Origin: Rhodoferax sp.
GTDB lineage: Bacteria; Pseudomonadota; Gammaproteobacteria; Burkholderiales; Burkholderiaceae_C
Length of the DNA stretch: 8,319 bases
Direction: 5' to 3'
NCBI GenBank assembly: GCA_029865675.1
Contig: JARXAU010000195.1
Coordinates: forward strand, 1 to 8,319
Below the pieces are notes generated by a model, which was not told the DNA's origin, did not search any database, and saw only the letters and a list, made by a program, of their open reading frames with translations. This document shows, one piece after another, positions 1 through 6,438 of the stretch. Within the stretch, counting starts at the first letter, position 1. Every line of letters starts with the position of its first letter. A program made the translations under genes and the position numbers.

Positions 1-133
1 GGGCTGTGTCTGCTGCGGCTTTGGGTGCGCCTGGTGCGCCGGGCAGGCGCTCCAGCGCAAAGCGCACCAGCAGGCCGCGCACCAGTTCGCCTTGGTCGGT
101 CATTTCGCGCTGGGCTGGAAACTCGCGTAGGCG
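1..133 (-). pseudogene. Fragment of a dnaE 3' region, partial at window edge
   Basis: Read on the minus strand, this stretch encodes LREFPAQREMTDQGELVRG and then LLVRFALERLPGAPGAP. It is nearly identical to DnaE residues from about 1117 onward in the complete gene at 1642-5259. Bases 24-127 align without gaps to 1805-1907/8 with 8 mismatches over 104 positions by my count (about 92% identity). Six mismatches are silent (32, 35, 38, 46, 104, 116). Two change residues: V to A at 114 and E to D at 95. After PGAPGAP the linker differs (KAAADTA against DSTAGATADAA), and the frame stays open to base 1. Homology stops at about 127-133, just before the CRISPR-like repeat, so the polymerase core is missing. 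The silent bias indicates descent from a functional, slightly diverged dnaE rather than slow decay of a local copy. The rest of the 3' end, if present, lies left of the window. Confidence 0.88.
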
Positions 134-139
134 ACGCTG

Positions 140-171
140 GATGCAATCCACGCCCGGCATTAATGCCGGAC
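140..171 (-). repeat. Single CRISPR-like repeat, type I-C-like, possibly degenerate terminal repeat
   Basis: On the minus strand, 32 nt begin GTC, contain a perfect 16-bp palindrome (CCGGCATTAATGCCGG, 154-169) and continue GCGTGGATTGCATC. Type I-C repeats are commonly about 32 nt, with a 5' GTC, an internal GC-rich stem and a 3' end GCGTGGATTGAAAC. Only the last few bases depart from that pattern here. Distal terminal repeats are often degenerate at the 3' end. The orientation is that expected for an array downstream of cas3 transcribed leftward. Only one copy exists in the window, so this is not an array, and a chance palindrome remains possible. Confidence 0.4.
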
Positions 172-659
172 GAATCTGTGCAGGTGGGGCAGTGAGCGCC
201 TACTACAACGTCGGGCGGCTGGGCGGCCTTGGCCTCTTCAAATTCAGCCAGTGCATCTTCGCTCACCAACCGTTGCGCTAGACCTTGGTGCCAGTCGTCC
301 AAGCCGGCGTCGTGCCCGGCAATCACACAAGCCAGCACCCGCGCAGCGAGCTTGGCACGGTCGCCGTGCTGCGCGCCCAAAGTCTCTATGGCCCGAAGCG
401 CACCCGCAGCCGAATGGGTTTTCTCGCGCCCGCCCACCTTCCCTTCGATGTGCACGTCTGGGTTGTCAGAGGCGCGCAGGTAGCGCTGAAAGCCGGGGCG
501 GTATTTGCCTAGGTCGTGCCATAAACCGGCAAGATAAGCCCATTGCGCCGGGGCATTCGTGGGGATAGCCTCTGCCGCAAACCCCTATCCCAGCGCAGCG
601 ACAGCCGCTAAATAGTCCGACAAAAGATGCCCGCCCGAATGGGCCAGTGGTGCTTGCAT
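172..659 (-). pseudogene. cas3: Remnant of a Cas3-type HD nuclease (Cas3''), stop-interrupted and truncated
   Basis: Translation from the ATG at 659 gives MQAPLAHSGGHLLSDYLAAV, then an in-frame TAG at codon 25 (587-585). It continues with WAYLAGLWHDLGKYRPGF, KTHSAAGAL and ARVLACVIAGHDAGLDDW. These match the metal-binding motifs of the Cas3 HD domain, which nicks and degrades target DNA for Cascade: AHS (H7), the HD pair (H48 D49), THSAAG (H82), and the motif normally read GHHAGL, here GHDAGL with the second His replaced by Asp (D117). Similarity is clear to about codon 132. Beyond that the frame runs into the CRISPR-like repeat, and the rest of the HD domain and the whole helicase are absent. 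No cas5, cas7, cas8, cas1 or cas2 is visible. Internal stop, lost ligand and truncation together indicate a dead gene. The subtype (I-C-like) is my inference from the wording of the motifs and the adjacent repeat. Confidence 0.8.
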
Positions 660-773
660 TAATCGCTTTCATTGCCTTTAAGACAATGGAAGATATACGC
701 AATCACGCTCACCAGATGAGCTAGCCCAACAAAATATGACCCCGCAATTGATCCGGCGGATTCACTGCGGCAC

Positions 774-800
774 GGCGCCTGGCGCCTCCAAGTCGGCGCC
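774..800. promoter_or_regulatory. Cluster of GGCGCC boxes upstream of the toxin-antitoxin pair (possible operator)
   Basis: GGCGCC occurs three times, at 774-779, 781-786 and 795-800. The outer two extend to a 7-bp inverted repeat (773-779 CGGCGCC, 795-801 GGCGCCG). They lie 49-75 bp before the antitoxin ATG, where autoregulated toxin-antitoxin operons usually carry operators. The proposed antitoxin shows no recognisable DNA-binding fold and the sequence is generally GC-rich, so an operator role is a weak inference. Confidence 0.22.
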
Positions 801-835
801 GCCTACCACCAAGGCCACGCCTAAAATACGCCAAC

Positions 836-840
836 GGAGG
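836..840 (+). promoter_or_regulatory. Shine-Dalgarno GGAGG for the putative antitoxin gene
   Basis: A perfect GGAGG ends 8 nt before the ATG at 849. It fixes this start and is the best support that the 57-codon frame is translated. Confidence 0.75.
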
Positions 841-848
841 GCATACCC

Positions 849-1022
849 ATGAAGAAGTCTGACACCACGAACACGGCAACACACCAAAACGCACCTGCCA
901 AAAAACCTGCAAGCAAGGCGCCACCGCCTGTGATTGCTACCCCAAACTGGGGCACCGAAGCCGCAAAAACCGTCGCCCGCTTTCGCAAAATTTGGGAAAA
1001 AGAGGGTGCCAAGCTGGCATGA
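849..1022 (+). CDS. Putative antitoxin, 57 aa, unrecognised family
   Basis: The frame starts MKKSDTTNTATHQNAPAKK, passes a Lys/Ala/Pro-rich stretch (residues 15-27), and ends with a likely helical segment WGTEAAKTVARFRKIWEKEG (34-53). The ATG has a strong SD at 836-840. Its stop TGA (1020-1022) overlaps the toxin start as ATGA, so the two are translationally coupled. Size, position and overlap are those of the antitoxin in a VapBC-type operon. I do not recognise the family: there is no visible ribbon-helix-helix, AbrB, Phd or HTH N-terminus, and residues 1-30 look disordered. If it is an antitoxin, the C-terminal helix would be the toxin-binding part and transcriptional control would have to work differently. 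Function is inferred only from context. Confidence 0.72.
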   Translation: MKKSDTTNTATHQNAPAKKPASKAPPPVIATPNWGTEAAKTVARFRKIWEKEGAKLA

Positions 1023-1438
1023 CGAGCTACCTGTTGGACACCAATGTCATAACACATTGGGTGAACAAGGCAAGTGGTCACGCGCTTATTGAGAAACACC
1101 TGTTCACATTGCCCATAGCGAGCTTGCACATCAGTGCGGTAACGGTCTGGGAAGTTAGCAGGATGGCTGAAAAGGCCAAGGTCTCGACCAAGGCGAGCCG
1201 CGCTTTGATGGAGGCGATTGGGCTTTTTGCGGTAGAGCCGCTTACCGCGAAGATTGCGGCCATTGGCGGAAGTCTGCACGGCTGGCTATCAAACAAGGGC
1301 CAAACCATTGGAGAGCGAGACTCCATGATCGCCGGTACGGCCTTGGCCCAAGGCCACATCATGGTGACCGACAACGTGCGGGAGTTTGAGCGGGTGCCGG
1401 GCCTCCAGATTCAAAATTGGCGGACCGGCGCCGCTTGA
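1019..1438 (+). CDS. vapC: PIN-domain ribonuclease toxin, VapC-like
   Basis: This 139-aa protein has the PIN-domain layout. MTSYLLDTNVITHW carries the first acidic residue (D7), VWEVSRM supplies E45, IGERDSMIAGTALA supplies D101, and MVTDNVREFERV supplies D118. These four acidic positions chelate the Mg/Mn used for RNA cleavage, and the length is typical of VapC (about 130-145 aa). PIN toxins usually cleave tRNA or rRNA and are held inactive by a small antitoxin encoded just upstream. I chose the ATG at 1019 over an in-frame ATG at 992 because 1019 overlaps the upstream stop as ATGA and puts LLDTN at the usual place near the N-terminus. The gene lies in the accessory segment between dnaE and the second dnaE fragment. 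All catalytic residues are present, so the toxin appears intact. The RNA target cannot be read from sequence. Confidence 0.9.
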   Translation: MTSYLLDTNVITHWVNKASGHALIEKHLFTLPIASLHISAVTVWEVSRMAEKAKVSTKASRALMEAIGLFAVEPLTAKIAAIGGSLHGWLSNKGQTIGERDSMIAGTALAQGHIMVTDNVREFERVPGLQIQNWRTGAA

Positions 1439-1641
1439 GTTTGGCCGCTGCCGCCAGGGCGCGGTTTCAATGCCCGCCCCGCGCCGATAGCCGTGGCGTC
1501 GCCACTTTCATGCGACCACAAGCTGTGTGCTTGGTGTTGGCTATGGCGCCTTTTCTTTAAAGATTTTTCCATCTCTCCACATTTCGGGTAGGCGCAGGGC
1601 GAGCACTGTCAGCGTGCGCGCCGCATCTGGGGGAACTCAGT

Positions 1642-4600
1642 TCAGTCGTACGCAATCACCGCCCGCCCCGCGTCCGCCTGCGAGCGCCAGCGGGCCAGGG
1701 CGGCGTCGCTGGGGTAGAAGCGGGCGGCGTCGCTGAGTTGCAGTTCGGCGTAGGCGCCCTCTTCGCTCTGGGCGGCGTCTGCCGTGGCGCCTGCGGTGGA
1801 GTCTGGTGCGCCGGGCGCACCGGGCAAGCGCTCCAGCGCAAAGCGCACCAGCAGGCCGCGCACCAGTTCGCCTTGTTCGGTCATCTCGCGCTGGACCGGA
1901 AACTCGCGCAGCAGCTGGGCCACGTCGGGGCCGGGGCTGGTGGCGTCGGCTTTCAGGGCCACGCGCAGGTAACGGCCAAAGCGGCAGCGGGCTTGTTCCA
2001 GGTCCCAGAGCTGGGTGATGGTGAACTGCATGCCGCCCGAGAAGCGGTCGGTTTGCGCCTTGCCCATGGCAATCACCAGGGTGTCGTCCTTGAGCAGGTT
2101 TTTGTGCGCGTTGATCAGCGCCTCGTCGGCGCGCGCCTCAATGGTGGCACTCTTGTCGTCTAGCTTGAACAGCGCCAGCTTGCCGCGCTGGCCGTTGATA
2201 ACGCGCAGGTCGGTGACGATGCCCGCCAGCAACTGGGGCTCGCGGGTTTCTAGCAGCTCTTCGATCGGGCGCTTGGCAAAGCGGCGCACTTCCAGCGCCA
2301 CTTCGTCAAACAAATGGCCCGAGAGGTAAAAGCCCAGGGCGGTTTTTTCTTGGGTGAGGCGCTCTTTCACGCCCCAGGGGATGGTGGCCACCAGGTCGGG
2401 CTCTTGGGTGCTGGAGCCGTGGTCGTCCTCGCCGCCCATGTCAAACAGGCCGGCTTGGTTGACGTTGGCGCTGGCTGCGGCGGCAAAGTCAAAGGCGCGG
2501 TCTATGGACGCCACCAGGGCGGCGCGGTTGAGTTCTAGCGTGTCAAAGGCGCCGGCTTTGATCAGCGCCTCCAGGCAGCGCTTGTTCATGCGGCTGCGCT
2601 CCACGCGGCGGCAAAAGTCGTACAGGCTGGTAAAAGGCCCAGCCTCCGCCGTGGGGCCACGGCCTTCGCGCGCGGCCACAATGGCCTCGATGGCTTGCTG
2701 GCCCGTGCCTTTGATGGCGCCCAGGCCGTAGCGGATTTGCCGGTCCGAGATGGGCTCAAAGCGGTGCATGCCGCGGTTGATGTTGGGCGGCTCAAAGTCG
2801 ATGTTGAACTTGGTGGCGTCTTCAAACAAGACCTTGAGCTTGTCGGTGTCGTCCATTTCCACCGTCATGTTGGCGCAAAAAAACTCGGCCGTGTAATGCA
2901 CCTTGATCCAGGCTGTGTGGTAAGCCAAGAGCGAATAGGCGGCGGCGTGCGACTTGTTAAAGCCGTAGCCCGCAAACTTTTCCATCAGGTCAAACACCTC
3001 GTCGGCCTTGGCCTCGGTGATGTTGTTTTTGGCTGCACCGGCGCGGAAAATGGCGCGGTGCTCGGCCATTTCTTCGGCCTTTTTCTTGCCCATGGCGCGG
3101 CGCAGCATGTCGGCGCCGCCCAATGAGTAGCCGCCCAAAATCTGCGCCGTCTGCATCACCTGCTCTTGGTAGACCATGATGCCGTAGGTCTCGGACAGCA
3201 TGTCGGCCACCAAGGGGTGGGGGTATTCAATCTCTTCGCGCCCGTGCTTGCGCGCCACAAAGCTGGGAATCAGGTCCATGGGGCCGGGGCGGTACAGCGC
3301 GTTGAGCGCAATCAGGTCTTCTAAGCGCGTGGGCTTGGCGTCGCGCAACATGCCTTGCATGCCCCGGCTTTCAAACTGGAACACGGCCTCGGTTTTGCCC
3401 TCGGAGAACAAGCGGTAGACCTGCGCGTCGTCCAGCGGCAAGTTTTCAAACGCAAAGTCTTGCTGGCCGGGGTGGCGGGCCACGATGAAGTCCCGCGCAA
3501 TCTCCAAAATCGTGAGCGTGGCCAGGCCCAAAAAGTCGAACTTGACCAGGCCAATGGATTCCACGTCGTCTTTGTCAAACTGGCTGACGGCGGATTCGCT
3601 GCCCGGCTGCTGGTAGAGCGGGCAAAAGTCGGTGAGCTTGCCGGGCGCGATCAGCACGCCACCGGCGTGCATGCCGACGTTGCGGGTCATGCCCTCCAAT
3701 TTGCGGGCGAGTTCGAGCAGGGTTTTGACGTCTTCTTCGCGTGCTTCGCGCTCGGCCAGAATCGGCTCGGCCTCGCTGGCGTAAATGGTTTTGTCGTCTT
3801 TTTTGCGGTCGGGCGGGGGCAGTTGCAGGGTGACCGAGGTGCCCGGTTTGTTGGGGATGAGCTTGCTGATGCCGTCGCAAAAGCCATACGGAAAATCCAG
3901 CACCCGGCCCACGTCGCGGATGGCGGCGCGCGCGGCCATGGTGCCGAAGGTGACGATTTGGCTGACCGCGTCTTTGCCGTATTTGTCTTTGACGTAGTCG
4001 ATCACCAGATTGCGGTTGGTCTGGCAAAAATCGATGTCAAAGTCGGGCATGGACACGCGCTCGGGGTTCAAAAAGCGCTCGAACAGCAGGTTGTATTGCA
4101 AAGGGTCCAGGTCGGTAATCTTGAGCGCATAGGCCACCAGACTGCCCGCGCCCGATCCGCGCCCCGGCCCCACCGGGCAGCCATTGTTTTTGGCCCAGTT
4201 GATGAAGTCGCCCACGATCAAAAAATAGCCCGGAAAGCCCATTTTGATGATGGTGGCCAGCTCAAACTCTAGGCGCTCTAGGTAGCGCGGCAGCTGCGCG
4301 GTGCGCTCAGCCTCTGCGGGATAGAGATGGAGCATGCGCTCGGTCAGGCCTTGGTGCGAGGCGCAGCGAAAGTAGTCCTCGGGCGTCATGCGCACGCCGT
4401 CCACCAGCGGGGTCGGAAACTCGGGCAACTGCGGCTTGCCCAGCACCAGGGTCAGGTTGCAGCGCTTGGCAATTTCTTCGGTGTTGGCAATGGCCGAGGG
4501 CAAGTCGGCAAACAAGGCCTGCATTTGCGCCGCAGACTTGAAATACTGCTCGCGGGTGAAGCGGCGCACGCGCTTGGGGTTGCTGAGCAAATCGCCGTCC

Positions 4601-5259
4601 GAGATACACACCCGCGCCTCGTGCGCCTCAAAGTCGTCAGGCGCCAAAAACTGCACTGGGTGCGTGGCCACCACCGGCAGGTGCATGCGCGCGGCCAGTT
4701 GGGCGCAGGCCACCACGTGCGACTCGTCGTCGGTGCGCCCGGCGCGCTGCACTTCTAGATAAAAGCGGTGGGTGAAGATGCCTGCCAGTTGCAGCGCCAG
4801 GTCGTGCGCCCGCGCGGTGTCGCCCTGCACCAGCGCCTGGCCCACCGGCCCGGCCTGCGCGCCGCTCAGGCAAATCAGGCCCTCATTGAGCTCTTGCAAC
4901 CAGGCCAGCTTGGCCGCCACCTGGGGTTTGCCGGTGTTTTGGGTGTACGAGCGCGCCAGCAGTTCGGACAAATGAAGGTAGCCGCGCTGGTTTTGCACCA
5001 GCAGCACCATGCGCGCGGTGGCCAACGGGTCGGCGCCCATGCCCTCCAGGATGATTTCCGCCCCGATCAGCGGCTTGACGCCCTTGGCGCGGCAGGCGCG
5101 GTAAAACTTGACGGTGGCAAACAGGTTGTTCAGGTCGGTAATGGCCAGCGCGCCCTGGGTGTCGGCGGCGGCGGCTTGCACCACCTCGTCCACGCGGTTG
5201 GTGCCGTCTACGACGGAAAATTCGGTGTGCAGGCGCAGGTGGATAAACATCTCGGCCAT
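1642..5259 (-). CDS. dnaE: DNA polymerase III subunit alpha (DnaE1)
   Basis: This is the 1205-aa catalytic subunit of the replicative polymerase. The N-terminal PHP domain begins MAEMFIHLRLHTEFSVVDG, close to the E. coli start, which favours the ATG at 5259 over a longer frame from 5457 that would overlap the upstream gene. The palm contains GPGRGSGAGSL and PDFDIDFC with catalytic D406 and D408. The third catalytic Asp is D575 in KFDFLGL. NVGMHAGGV precedes it; fingers and helix-hairpin-helix regions follow, then an OB-fold-like stretch (LLAGIVTDLRVINGQRGKLA). The tail holds an Ala/Pro/Gly-rich linker before the end YAELQLSDAARFYPSDAALARW...VIAYD. It is slightly longer than E. coli DnaE (1160 aa), mostly by that linker. 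No strong SD precedes 5259; an ATG at 5250 is an alternative. It sits 53 bp after the glycosyltransferase gene and may share transcripts with it. Residues from about 1117 recur in the fragment at 1-133. Confidence 0.98.
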   Translation of the reverse strand: MAEMFIHLRLHTEFSVVDGTNRVDEVVQAAAADTQGALAITDLNNLFATVKFYRACRAKGVKPLIGAEIILEGMGADPLATARMVLLVQNQRGYLHLSELLARSYTQNTGKPQVAAKLAWLQELNEGLICLSGAQAGPVGQALVQGDTARAHDLALQLAGIFTHRFYLEVQRAGRTDDESHVVACAQLAARMHLPVVATHPVQFLAPDDFEAHEARVCISDGDLLSNPKRVRRFTREQYFKSAAQMQALFADLPSAIANTEEIAKRCNLTLVLGKPQLPEFPTPLVDGVRMTPEDYFRCASHQGLTERMLHLYPAEAERTAQLPRYLERLEFELATIIKMGFPGYFLIVGDFINWAKNNGCPVGPGRGSGAGSLVAYALKITDLDPLQYNLLFERFLNPERVSMPDFDIDFCQTNRNLVIDYVKDKYGKDAVSQIVTFGTMAARAAIRDVGRVLDFPYGFCDGISKLIPNKPGTSVTLQLPPPDRKKDDKTIYASEAEPILAEREAREEDVKTLLELARKLEGMTRNVGMHAGGVLIAPGKLTDFCPLYQQPGSESAVSQFDKDDVESIGLVKFDFLGLATLTILEIARDFIVARHPGQQDFAFENLPLDDAQVYRLFSEGKTEAVFQFESRGMQGMLRDAKPTRLEDLIALNALYRPGPMDLIPSFVARKHGREEIEYPHPLVADMLSETYGIMVYQEQVMQTAQILGGYSLGGADMLRRAMGKKKAEEMAEHRAIFRAGAAKNNITEAKADEVFDLMEKFAGYGFNKSHAAAYSLLAYHTAWIKVHYTAEFFCANMTVEMDDTDKLKVLFEDATKFNIDFEPPNINRGMHRFEPISDRQIRYGLGAIKGTGQQAIEAIVAAREGRGPTAEAGPFTSLYDFCRRVERSRMNKRCLEALIKAGAFDTLELNRAALVASIDRAFDFAAAASANVNQAGLFDMGGEDDHGSSTQEPDLVATIPWGVKERLTQEKTALGFYLSGHLFDEVALEVRRFAKRPIEELLETREPQLLAGIVTDLRVINGQRGKLALFKLDDKSATIEARADEALINAHKNLLKDDTLVIAMGKAQTDRFSGGMQFTITQLWDLEQARCRFGRYLRVALKADATSPGPDVAQLLREFPVQREMTEQGELVRGLLVRFALERLPGAPGAPDSTAGATADAAQSEEGAYAELQLSDAARFYPSDAALARWRSQADAGRAVIAYD

Positions 5260-5312
5260 TGTAGGTAAGGCACCTGCCAGCGCCGTGGTGCGGTTTATCG
5301 CCGGATGCGGTG

Positions 5313-6116
5313 CTAGGCTTCGCGACCGGCGGCCGTACGGCCGAGCGCCTGCAAATGTTCCCAATAGCTGCCGGAAAAGGGAAAACGCCCCACATGGGTG
5401 GTGCCGGTGACGAAATCGGCCCAAATTTCGCCCCCACAGTCCAACCAGCGCTGGCAAAAGCCGATGTCTTCACCCGCATTGCGCCCGTCGGTGGCTTGCA
5501 CCAGCGGATTAAAAAAGCCCCAGTTGTGGGGCGCGCGCGGCAGGTTTTCGTCTTCGTCTGGAAAACCCTGGCCCCGCAACTCGGGGTACTGGGTGCACAT
5601 GCGCTCCAGCGCCGCGCGCCTGATCAGTAGGGCGCCCGTACCGACGCTGCGGGCCCGCGCCAGACCGTTAGCTACGGTGAGTTGTCCTGTGGCATCGAGC
5701 AGCGGTTCGCCCACAAAGCGCAAGCCCTGGTGCAGCACGTCGGGAACACCACGCTGGGCCTTTTGCAGATCCACCTGCTGCCACCCAAAGTTGCGCCGGG
5801 GATACAAGACCCCCACCACCGGGTAGCCGCTGTCGAGCATCTTGAATATCAGCGGTGCGGGCAGGCCCTGGTCGGCGTCCAGCATGAAAAGGTGGCTGAA
5901 GTCACCGGCCAAAAAGTCCGCCACGATCATGTTGCGCAGGTGGCTGATGATGGAAGCGCTGTAAAAAACGGTTTGCACCACTGCGCCGCGTTGCATCGCC
6001 AACTGGGTGAATTCCAGAGTCGTGATCGCCGCCTCGACCGTGATCGTGTTGCTGTGGGTAGGAACCGCCAGGTAAACGCGGGGCACGCCCGCCGGACTAC
6101 TTGCTGTGGTGGACAT
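5313..6116 (-). CDS. GT-A-fold glycosyltransferase-like protein
   Basis: The 267-aa protein starts a typical nucleotide-sugar fold with VPRVYLAVPTHSNTITVEAA (11-30). It then has SHLRNMIVADFLAGDFSHLF and a DxD motif in LDADQG (D80, D82), the metal/sugar-nucleotide site of GT-A enzymes. A later acidic motif, AGEDIGFCQRWLDCGGEIWA (214-233), resembles the ED region near the acceptor/base of family-2-like transferases. TGTTHVG follows (H241). There are no transmembrane segments, so it is probably cytosolic, perhaps acting on surface glycans; donor and acceptor are unknown. The ATG at 6116 is the only start in this frame downstream of an upstream stop at 6215-6213 that keeps the whole domain. It has no SD next to it: a heptamer repeat occupies that place, while an SD-like AAGGAAG lies 58 nt upstream. 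A 14-bp perfect palindrome (5330-5343) lies in the last codons. dnaE follows after 53 bp. Confidence 0.78.
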   Translation of the reverse strand: MSTTASSPAGVPRVYLAVPTHSNTITVEAAITTLEFTQLAMQRGAVVQTVFYSASIISHLRNMIVADFLAGDFSHLFMLDADQGLPAPLIFKMLDSGYPVVGVLYPRRNFGWQQVDLQKAQRGVPDVLHQGLRFVGEPLLDATGQLTVANGLARARSVGTGALLIRRAALERMCTQYPELRGQGFPDEDENLPRAPHNWGFFNPLVQATDGRNAGEDIGFCQRWLDCGGEIWADFVTGTTHVGRFPFSGSYWEHLQALGRTAAGREA

Positions 6117-6168
6117 GAAAGATGAAATGAGAAATGAAAAATGAAAAATGAGAAATGAGAAATGAGAA
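6115..6168. repeat. Heptanucleotide microsatellite upstream of the glycosyltransferase start
   Basis: On the plus strand six contiguous heptamers of consensus ATGARAA fill 6127-6168: ATGAGAA, ATGAAAA, ATGAAAA, then ATGAGAA three times. A shorter and an imperfect unit continue to 6115. On the minus strand this reads as TTYTCAT units ending in the start codon of the glycosyltransferase, so the tract touches the ATG at 6116. No unit contains a stop in any minus-strand frame. Repeat counts of this kind can change by slipped-strand mispairing. Confidence 0.9.
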
Positions 6169-6174
6169 AGCTTA

Positions 6175-6181
6175 CTTCCTT
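6175..6181 (-). promoter_or_regulatory. Shine-Dalgarno-like AAGGAAG displaced from the glycosyltransferase start
   Basis: AAGGAAG on the minus strand directly follows the stop of the 85-codon frame. It would be a good SD for the next gene if the ATG were 5-9 nt away. The heptamer tract instead leaves 58 nt between it and the ATG at 6116, which suggests that the repeat expanded between an ancestral SD and its start. This is inference from spacing. Confidence 0.4.
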
Positions 6182-6438
6182 TAAAACCTCCATACCCCCA
6201 ACTTGCGGGGATTTAGGACGTGTGCTCTAGGTTTTGTCCCAACGCTGAACCTAAATAGGCTTGCGTTGAGGGCCGTCTGAACTATCCAGTGGATTGTTAT
6301 CGGTTTTTCCAAAGCATTTGATAAGAATTCAGCACAGGATATTAGAGGGTTATTTATGGTGTTTAAATAGTTAAAAATATAATCAAAACCCAACGCCCTT
6401 CCACCCAGCCTAGATCGTACTTCCTGATAAAACTTCAT
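6181..6438 (-). CDS. Hypothetical protein, 85 aa, AT-rich
   Basis: I do not recognise this frame. It begins MKFYQEVRSRLGGRALGF, continues DYIFNYLNTINNPLISCAEF and ends with GVWRF. An SD-like AAAGGA lies 8 nt before the ATG, and the ATG overlaps the stop of a small upstream frame as ATGA, which suggests a translated pair. Base composition is unlike the neighbours: the line 6301-6360 has 21 G/C in 60 (35%), against roughly 60-65% in dnaE and cfa, pointing to a different origin. No signal peptide or catalytic motif is evident. It ends just before the SD-like site and the heptamer tract leading into the glycosyltransferase. It could be a real accessory gene or a leftover of a larger one. Confidence 0.4.
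   Translation of the reverse strand: MKFYQEVRSRLGGRALGFDYIFNYLNTINNPLISCAEFLSNALEKPITIHWIVQTALNASLFRFSVGTKPRAHVLNPRKLGVWRF

Noticed and set aside
672..699. TTGCCT / TATACG pair as a promoter for the toxin-antitoxin operon
   Set aside because: Only 4 of 6 matches in each box and about 150 bp upstream of the antitoxin start; too weak to annotate.
992..1018. Upstream ATG giving VapC nine extra residues
   Set aside because: The extension lies inside the antitoxin gene, and the ATG at 1019 gives the normal ATGA coupling and the usual LLDTN position.
1464..1480. GTTTCAATGCCCGCCCC, reminiscent of the reverse complement of a I-C CRISPR repeat start
   Set aside because: Only the first 8 bases fit well. 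There is no palindromic stem at the right place and no second copy, so I treat it as chance in GC-rich DNA.
1554..1563. Palindrome TCTTTAAAGA downstream of dnaE as a terminator
   Set aside because: The stem is AT-only and 5 bp long, too weak for an intrinsic terminator, with no clear T-run placement.
3355..4272. 305-codon plus-strand frame inside dnaE
   Set aside because: Antisense shadow of dnaE produced by its codon bias; it has no recognisable domain, and the dnaE catalytic motifs are encoded on the other strand.
5260..5457. 66-codon N-terminal extension of dnaE from an ATG at 5457
   Set aside because: It overlaps the glycosyltransferase coding region, is not seen at the start of DnaE proteins, and the start at 5259 matches the family N-terminus.
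6378..6383. Perfect TATAAT on the plus strand, possible distant cfa promoter
   Set aside because: No acceptable -35 box at 16-18 bp, it lies 277 bp before cfa in AT-rich DNA, and it overlaps a candidate minus-strand frame.
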